DNA from: Haplosporangium gracile
Lineage: Eukaryota > Mortierellomycota > Mortierellomycetes > Mortierellales > Mortierellaceae
Assembly (NCBI GenBank): GCA_015499985.1
Contig: JAAAUF010001029.1
Span: forward strand, 1 to 13,769
DNA: 13,769 bases
Direction of reading: 5' to 3'
The notes under the pieces were generated by a model, which made no database searches, was not told the DNA's origin, and worked only from the letters and a program-made list of their open reading frames with translations. Below are positions 8,227 through 13,769 of this stretch, piece after piece. The position numbers and the translations under genes are program-made. Positions within the stretch are counted from its first letter, which is position 1. Every line of letters begins with the position of its first letter.

Positions 8227-9885
8227 CTACTTCTTGACGCCGACGATGGCCTTTTGGCGCTCTGGTATCCTGTCCTTGAGGTTCTCCTGCTTGGTATGTT
8301 TCCTGACATTCTCTTCCTTCGTCTTTCTCGAGTTGATCATAATCGACTTTCTCTGAGTGGCCGTCTTGACAGATTTGGGGACATTGCGATGACGGTTGAT
8401 ACGACGGATCTCGGGGACGTTTGCAAATTTCTCCTTGAGTTTCTCTGCGTACTCCAAATGAGCGCGTTCACGGTAGTCGCGGACGCCCATCTTTTCGGAG
8501 GCCCGGGCCTTCCAGAGACGGACGTTTCCATCATCGGAGCCCGAGACGACAAATTTGTTGTCCATGGTGTAGATGACGGAGAAGACGCGTTGCATGCGGT
8601 TGGTGTGGTAGATGTCGCGAGAGTGACCCTGGCGGGCGTTGAAGAGGCGGACTGTGCGGTCGTAGGATCCTGTGACGATTTCTTCTCCTGTTGGGGAGTA
8701 ATCCACCGACATGCTATAATATTTTTTTTGAGAGGTAGGGTAGATATTGGCTTGTTAGTTGTCAATATCCTCTCAGATTAATTACGCAGATAATATTGCT
8801 TGACCTCGGTAGATAAATAGAAGGAAAAAAATGTTGTCTGGAATAATCGCTCTATCATATCGCAAAAAAAAGAGAAACTTACACGGCGGAGACATGGTCT
8901 TTGAGGATGTTCTGAGCCTTGTCCATCTTGCGCATATCGAATCCATAGACATTATGATCTTCATTGGCGGCGACAAAGTTGAAGGCCTCCATGGGGTTCC
9001 AAGCAATCGCATTTGTCCTCATGGCCAAGATAAGCTTTGTGATCGGCTGAGAAGTACGAAGGTCATAAAGGATAATTGTCCGGTCAGATCCTGTGGATGC
9101 CAAAATGTTGGTCTCGGTCTGGTTGAATTTGACAGTGTTGATAGTATCGACCCCCCAGTTGAGGGTCTGAACAGGCTCGGCACGGTCATGGTCCCAGATA
9201 TCGATTTCCGAACCAGAGGTAGCAAACACGTTGTCGGACCGATGGTGTGAGATCCCCGAGAAGGCGTGCTTGCCCGTAAAAGTCGCCACCGGCAAATGGA
9301 CCGACTTGGAATGACTATCCTCCAACGCCACAGTAGGGTCCCAAATCTTGACCGTCCGATCATTCGAACAACTCATAAACCGGTTCCCCTCCAAAAAGCT
9401 CGACACTCCCGTGATCATCGCCTTATGAGCCTGAGTATTCCAAACCGACTTTTGATCACTCAACGACCACAGTCTCAAATCACCATCTCCACCCCCCGAA
9501 ACCAACCAATCCAGTTTTCCAGGGTGCTTGGCCATGGCATAGACACCATCGACGTGCCCCGAGAGGGCTCCAACGAAGGGTTTGGCAAACATGCGTTCAA
9601 CCTTTGTGGCGTTGAGGGCTCGAGTGTATTCGCGGGCCTTCTCGAAGGGGTGGAGGGATGGGTCGAGGTTGCGTTGGAGTTTGTGGATGTCGTTTGAGCG
9701 CGAACGGGTTTGATCCTCTGTGGACCGAGAAAGGACTTTTACTTTCTAGAAAATGAGTTGTATTGATAAGACCGGGGAGGGAGCGAGAAATAATGGTATT
9801 AGAGGATTTGTAAGGGAGGAAGGGTTGGGTATGGTTCAAGTGAAAAGATTCGAGAGCAACAGGGCACAGGATTGGGACGTACCAT
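8227..9885 (-). CDS. SOF1: SOF1/DCAF13, WD-repeat protein of the SSU processome
   Basis: Exons on the minus strand: 9885-9883 (only ATG), 9745-8883, and 8713-8227 (TAG stop), giving 450 residues. This is close to human DCAF13 (445) and yeast Sof1 (489). The spliced N terminus MKVKVLSRS and the block LDPSLHPFEKAREYTRALNA (residues 29-48) are typical of Sof1, as is ERMFAKPFVGALSGH from residue 51. WD repeats run from ~60 to ~357, with units ending in LRLWSL, VKIWDP, IDIWDH and VRLWKA. The Sof1-specific basic C-terminal domain covers ~360-446. Sof1 is a nucleolar factor needed for early 18S rRNA processing with U3 snoRNP; the human form also works as a DDB1-CUL4 substrate receptor. The start is set by family alignment, because MKVKVLSRS needs the upstream ATG. 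It is transcribed divergently from NOC2 and convergently with the TFIIB-core gene. Confidence 0.95.
8714..8882 (-). other. SOF1: SOF1 intron 2
   Basis: Donor GTAAGT at 8882, branch-point candidate ACTAAC (complement of 8754-8759), acceptor ATTATAG ending at 8714; 169 nt, phase 2. The join DHVSAV|MSVDYSPTG restores a WD repeat. Confidence 0.93.
9746..9882 (-). other. SOF1: SOF1 intron 1, directly after the start codon
   Basis: Donor GTACGT begins at 9882, directly after the ATG; acceptor TTTTCTAG ends at 9746; 137 nt, phase 0. If the intron were retained, translation from this ATG would end after 28 residues (MVRPNPVPCC...) at a TAA at 9799-9801. Confidence 0.85.
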
Positions 9886-10391
9886 GGTAAAAGGTGTGAT
9901 ATGTAGATAGAGGTCAGGTGTGGTGTTGTTGGCTGCGGTGATGGGAGAAAGTAGGAGAATGGAAGAGGGGAAGGAGAAGGGCCGAAAGCGTTCTGATGCG
10001 GTGTGGAGTGAGGAGAGAGTTGTTGCGGTGGTTTGAAGTTGTCCAAGTTGAAAGGAGAGGTTGCAATGAAAAGCAGGCACAGACACACAGACAAGTCAAT
10101 GCAATAAAGGCAAAGCCAGCTCTTTGTAAGAAAAAAAAGAAAAAAAAGAAACGTCAACAGAGGCTAAGCCACTCAACGACTGTTTTGATTTTTTTTTTTT
10201 TTTTCCTTGTTCACACACTTGTCACATACCCTTGGACACACTTTGTTTTTACGCTTCTTTTTTGTCTTCAACCCCTGTCGTCCATCGTCAACACATCACC
10301 CACCCCCTACCACACGACACGGCAACACACACTTCTTTCCCTTCTTTCCTCCCTTTACCTTACTCACTCTTCCTATTAACATAACAACATA
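9886..10391. promoter_or_regulatory. Divergent promoter between SOF1 and NOC2
   Basis: These 506 bp between two start codons must hold both promoters and both 5' UTRs. A purine tract of nearly pure A (10128-10151) and a run of 16 T (10189-10204) lie 37 bp apart, flanking a mixed-sequence core (10152-10188). Such poly(dA:dT) tracts disfavour nucleosomes in fungi. The NOC2 leader (10205-10391) is rich in C, T and CA. The SOF1 leader is correspondingly pyrimidine-rich on its own strand. I found no clear TATA box and none of the yeast PAC or RRPE ribosome-biogenesis motifs. Confidence 0.75.
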
Positions 10392-13000
10392 ATGGCAAAG
10401 GCAAAGAAGGCGACTATCAAGTTCCAGAAGAACCACCTCAAGGGCGCTATCGAGCAGCGCAGAAAGAAGCAAAAGGCTACTCAGATTTACAAGAAGCGCA
10501 ACCCCAAGAAGTTTGGCCGTGGTGCCAACGCTAGTGGTTCTAGCAGCAACGGTGGTGACGAGGGCGAAGAAGGCAAGGATGCCCAAGAGGAAGAGGAGGA
10601 GAAGCAAGACTCTGGTGATGAGAAGTAAGTCTTCTTTACTTTTCAGTCGATGTCTCAATTGCAACTCGTTATGATTTGTTGCTGTTCAATTGCTAACAAG
10701 CACTTTAAATGAAAACAAATACAGGTCGAAGGATATGGGAGTGGACGAGTTCTTCAACAACGACCTGGACTCTGACTCCGAAGAAGAGCCCGAATCCGAC
10801 AACGAAGACTTTGCCGGGATTGACACCATTGTCGAGGAAGACGATGGCTCAGACATGGAGACCCCCACCCCCAAGAAACAAACCCCCGCCCAGAAGAAGA
10901 AGCAGGATGCCAAGGAGGAGGCGGCCAAGAAAATCCAGCTTGATGCCCTGAAGGAGAAGGATCCCGAGTTCTACAAGTACTTGCAGGAGAATGATCAGGA
11001 GCTGCTCGAGTTTGACGGCGAGATGGAGGATCTTGAGAGTGAGGAGGAGGATGAGGATGACGAGGAGATGGAGGTTGATAGCGATGAGGATATGGAAGCA
11101 GAGGAAGAGCAGCCCAAGAAGGTAGGAAGGACTTTTTAATTGAAATTCTTCGACAAATTTGCTTCGCTGCATCAGTTAACCACGACACTAACTTCACCTT
11201 TCTTTATATGCGGCAACAATCCATCAGAAGAAGGGAAAGAAGGTAGTGGTCGAGGAGGAGGAGATGATGGACGGAGTCCCATTGGTGACCAAGGATATGG
11301 TTGCAGCATGGCAGTCGGCTCTTGTGGAGAAGCACTCGCTCAGGGCTCTCCGCCGTCTCTTGCTCGCCTTCCGTGCCGGCGCCCACTTGCACGATGCCGA
11401 GGATGACAGGACCTATGCTTACAAGATCAACAGCCCCATTGTTTTTAACAAGTTGGTTGTCACTTGTTTGAAGCACGTCATCCCCACACTGGACCACCAT
11501 CTCCCTATCCAGACCACCTCAGGAGGCAAGCCCAAGCCCGTCAACTCTGGATCCAAATACGCTACCTTGCAACCTTTGGTCAAGTCCTTCCTCCAGAACA
11601 CCTTGTTCTTGCTCAAGGAGTTGACTGACCAGGAAATGATCTACTTTGTCATCCGTGAATCCGAGAAGGCCATCCGCTACCTCGTCGGCTTTCCAAAGAT
11701 CGCCAAGGACCTCCTGAAGGTACTTTCTTGACCTCTTTCTCCTATTTGTGTATGCATTGTTGGACTGTCATCTATGTAGTACAAAAACTAACAAATCTTT
11801 GTTGTAATTTATTCTTGCGAATGAAAATAGCATTTGTTGTTCTTGTGGTCGACAGCGACGGACCGTGTGCGTATTATCTCGTTCTTGACGATTCGCACTA
11901 TTTGCCTGCAGTTGGGACCTACATACTTGGACTTGTCGTTGAAGGGCGTGTACTTGACCTTTGTCCGCTACGCCAAGACGACGACGATGCACACATTGCC
12001 CAACCTGCACTTGATGCAGAACTGTGTTGCTCAACTTTATGGCATGGATTTCGACCGCTCGTACCAGCACGGATTTGTTTATGTCCGTCAGTTGGCGATT
12101 CATCTCCGCAATGCCGTTTTGGTTAAGACCAAGGAGTCGTTCAAAGCTGTATACAACTGGCAGTACCTCCATTGCTTGGGTCTTTGGGCCCAGGTGATCT
12201 CGACACACGCCCTCAGCTCTGCAGGACAACCTACTGCTCTTCACGCGTTGATTTACCCCCTTGTTCAGGTCTCACTCGGAGCCCTCCGCCTAATCCCCAC
12301 CTCGACCTACTACCCCCTCCGGTTCCAGATTATCCGCAACTTGATCCAGTTGATCGAAAACACTGGCACGTTTATCCCCTTGGCTCCCTTCCTGTTTGAG
12401 GTTCTCGAGGGTGGAGAGATGAAGCGCCCTGGTCGCAAGGGCACTCTGAAGCCATTGGAGTGGGACTTGGGATTTAAATGCAGCAAGGACTACAAGGGAT
12501 CGCGTGTGTACCAGGATGGTACAGGAGAGCAAGTGTACGAGTTGATGACAGAGTACTATGCGTTGTTCAGCACATCGATCTCGTTCCCCGAATTGGCGAT
12601 TCCCGCGATTGTGCAGCTGAAGCGGTTTATTAAGAAGTCGAGCCTGATTAAGTTGACCAAGCAATTTGCCGGATTGGTCGAGAAGTTGGAGCAGAGCTCG
12701 CGTTTTGTGGAAGGAGAGAGGAACAAGGCTGATTTCTCGCCTAGTGATGCTGCTGGTGTGTCGGGTTTCTTGAGACACCAGGATAAGGAGAAGACCCCCC
12801 TTGGCGCGTACTGGAAGGGTGTCAAGCGGAGTGTGATGGCCAAGCGCAAGATGATCGAGGAGGCGCGTAAGGACCGGACGGAGCGTGAGGACAAGGATAG
12901 CTCTTCAAGGAATAGCAAGGTCGAGGAGGAGGACGATGATGAATCGATGGATGAGGATGATTTGGAGGACATTGAGGACGAGGGCGAGGATAGCGAATAG
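10392..13000 (+). CDS. NOC2: NOC2, nucleolar complex protein of 60S assembly
   Basis: Exons 10392-10624, 10725-11121, 11228-11719 and 11831-13000 (TAG stop) give 763 residues, near yeast Noc2 (710) and human NOC2L (749). The basic N terminus with KFQKNHLKGAIEQRRKKQK (residues 11-29) and the KDMGVDEFF motif just after intron 1 follow the yeast protein. Acidic runs occupy ~55-76 and ~183-207. The conserved Noc2 helical repeat region spans about residues 240-670, for example SLRALRRLLLAF, KYATLQPLVKSFLQN, VYLTFVRYAKTTTMHTLPNL and FKAVYNWQYLHCLGLWAQVI. A basic segment and an acidic tail (~735-763) end it. Noc2 pairs with Noc1 and then Noc3 to drive pre-60S maturation from nucleolus to nucleoplasm. 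The start has AACATAATGG context and matches the family N terminus. It is divergent from SOF1. Confidence 0.95.
10625..10724 (+). other. NOC2: NOC2 intron 1
   Basis: Donor GTAAGT, branch-point candidate TGCTAAC at 10691-10697, acceptor AATACAG, 100 nt, phase 2 (AA|G Lys). Confidence 0.92.
11122..11227 (+). other. NOC2: NOC2 intron 2
   Basis: Donor GTAGGA is non-consensus. Branch-point candidate CACTAAC ends at 11192; acceptor CCATCAG; 106 nt, phase 0. It joins QPKK to KKGKKVVVE. Retention would stop six codons into the intron, at the TAA ending 11139. Confidence 0.82.
11720..11830 (+). other. NOC2: NOC2 intron 3
   Basis: Donor GTACTT, branch-point candidate ACTAAC around 11787-11792, acceptor AAAATAG, 111 nt, phase 0. 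It joins KDLLK to HLLFLWSTATD inside the conserved Noc2 region. Confidence 0.9.
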
Positions 13001-13406
13001 AATCTCTAAGCGCTTTTGGAAGGAGGGAAGAAGGTGCGGGCAGGGCGCTTTGTTTTGTTGGATTAAGAGGATGGGCCGTAATTCTATGGCGGCTCATTCT
13101 TCTTTTTGCGTTTCGGCACGGTCCTCCGTCTTCTTATTTGTTTTGTACTCCCCGACCACTCTCTTCTACTCACATGCACATCAACTGCACAAACAACATT
13201 ACTAGCAACAATTCATCCATCATTATTTTTTTCAACCACGCATGCATTTTATACATAAATTTTCTCTTTTATCATTTGTTTACTTTTTGTCATCTTTTAC
13301 CCTCCTTCTCTTTGCCTGCCTGCTTCAGGTACACAGGACCCTTGTACACATTTGTTTACATCGCAGGGAGGCAGCGACTGGTGGCTGTAGGGGGTTGGGT
13401 TTTGAC

Positions 13407-13430
13407 TGGCCAATGGCTGGCTGGCCAATG
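13407..13430 (+). promoter_or_regulatory. Tandem CCAAT boxes
   Basis: Two TGGCCAATG elements, with CCAAT at 13410-13414 and 13425-13429, lie 15 bp apart in the same orientation. CCAAT is the target of the fungal CBC/HAP (NF-Y-like) complex. The location downstream of NOC2 suits a promoter of a gene to the right; no transcript start is visible. Confidence 0.45.
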
Positions 13431-13652
13431 AGGGATGTCCATGTTGTGTAAGGTTTGCCTTTTTTTTTGTTTACTTCGATACAGGGCGACCATTTTTTTT
13501 TTTTTTTTTGGTTGTGGGGATAGGGTAGGAGAAAAAAAAAGAGGTGAAGAGGGCGTATGTGGTTGTGAATTTCTCGGAGAAACCCTGCCCGTCTCTAGTA
13601 TGAATTTCTGGCGTAGAGTAAACTAACCTTAGAGAGAACAAGAGCAAGAGCA

Positions 13653-13698
13653 ATTGAGAAATTGAGAAATTTAATGGAATGAAGGAATGTAAGGAATG
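13653..13698. repeat. Short tandem repeats ATTGAGAA x2 and GGAATG x3
   Basis: ATTGAGAA occurs twice head to tail (13653-13668). GGAATG occurs at 13676-13681, 13684-13689 and 13693-13698. Read on the - strand the second motif is CATTCC, which fits the CATTCY consensus of TEA/ATTS-family regulators such as AbaA. It could equally be drifted simple sequence. Confidence 0.5.
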
Positions 13699-13769
13699 GG
13701 AGAATCTGCCAGGTCCAACCTCCTCCCGCAAACTCGATCCACGGGAGCTCTTTTTTTTTTTTTTTTTTT

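Larger units (their letters stand above)
13001..13769. other. NOC2 3' flank and right-edge intergenic region
   Basis: This stretch holds no gene I can support. The first ~300 bp is the probable NOC2 3' UTR, AT- and pyrimidine-rich. From ~13400 the sequence changes to promoter-like content: tandem CCAAT boxes, a run of 17 T (13493-13509), short purine-rich repeats (13631-13700) and a terminal run of 19 T (13751-13769). A gene may start beyond the right edge. No tRNA fold was apparent by eye. Confidence 0.6.

Noticed and set aside
8254..9697. + strand open frames of up to 175 codons opposite SOF1
   Set aside because: The - strand encodes a clear WD-repeat protein. The opposite frames lack family similarity and run across its introns.
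9886..10391. Yeast PAC or RRPE ribosome-biogenesis motifs
   Set aside because: I looked for GATGAG-type and AAATTTT-type matches on both strands and found no convincing copy.
13001..13769. Short open frames after NOC2 as a gene
   Set aside because: All are under 110 codons, overlap T-rich or purine-rich simple sequence, and show no recognisable protein pattern.
13493..13769. T-runs as intrinsic terminators
   Set aside because: Rho-independent termination does not apply to a fungal nuclear gene, and no GC-rich stem precedes them.

Overview
The window looks like nuclear DNA of a filamentous fungus. Its three protein-coding genes carry ten short GT-AG introns (100-178 nt), several with CTAAC-type branch points, and intergenic spaces are compact. 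Intron density and style, and the closeness of the encoded proteins to fungal families, fit an early-diverging group such as Mortierellomycota or Mucoromycota. That placement is an inference, not something the sequence proves. I saw no transposon, tRNA, rRNA, CRISPR array or bacterial-type element.

Left part (1-8007, + strand): one very large gene, open at the left edge, with six visible exons that splice in frame. At least 2465 residues are visible. The first ~1500 visible residues are a Gln/His/Pro-rich disordered region with poly-Gln and poly-His tracts and a pair of AT-hook-like basic motifs. Then come ~750 Ser/Lys/acidic residues with nuclear localisation signals. The extreme C terminus (about 235 residues) is a recognisable TFIIB core: two cyclin-like repeats matching general transcription factor IIB rather than Brf1. 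No N-terminal zinc ribbon is visible, and the second repeat has a Cys-containing insertion. This architecture is the most unusual thing in the window.

Middle (8008-9885): after a 219-bp convergent spacer lies SOF1/DCAF13 on the - strand, a WD-repeat protein of the 40S (SSU) processome. It has three coding exons, and the first contains only the ATG.

Right part: a 506-bp divergent promoter (9886-10391), with an A-tract and a T-tract facing each other, separates SOF1 from NOC2 (10392-13000, + strand). NOC2 is a nucleolar complex protein of 60S assembly, in four exons. One 40S and one 60S assembly factor may therefore share a promoter region. The remaining 769 bp (13001-13769) hold the NOC2 3' end and then a probable promoter for a gene off the right edge: two tandem CCAAT boxes, T-tracts and three tandem GGAATG motifs. 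The window starts in a CAG/CAA repeat and ends in a run of 19 T, which suggests its edges are assembly breaks.
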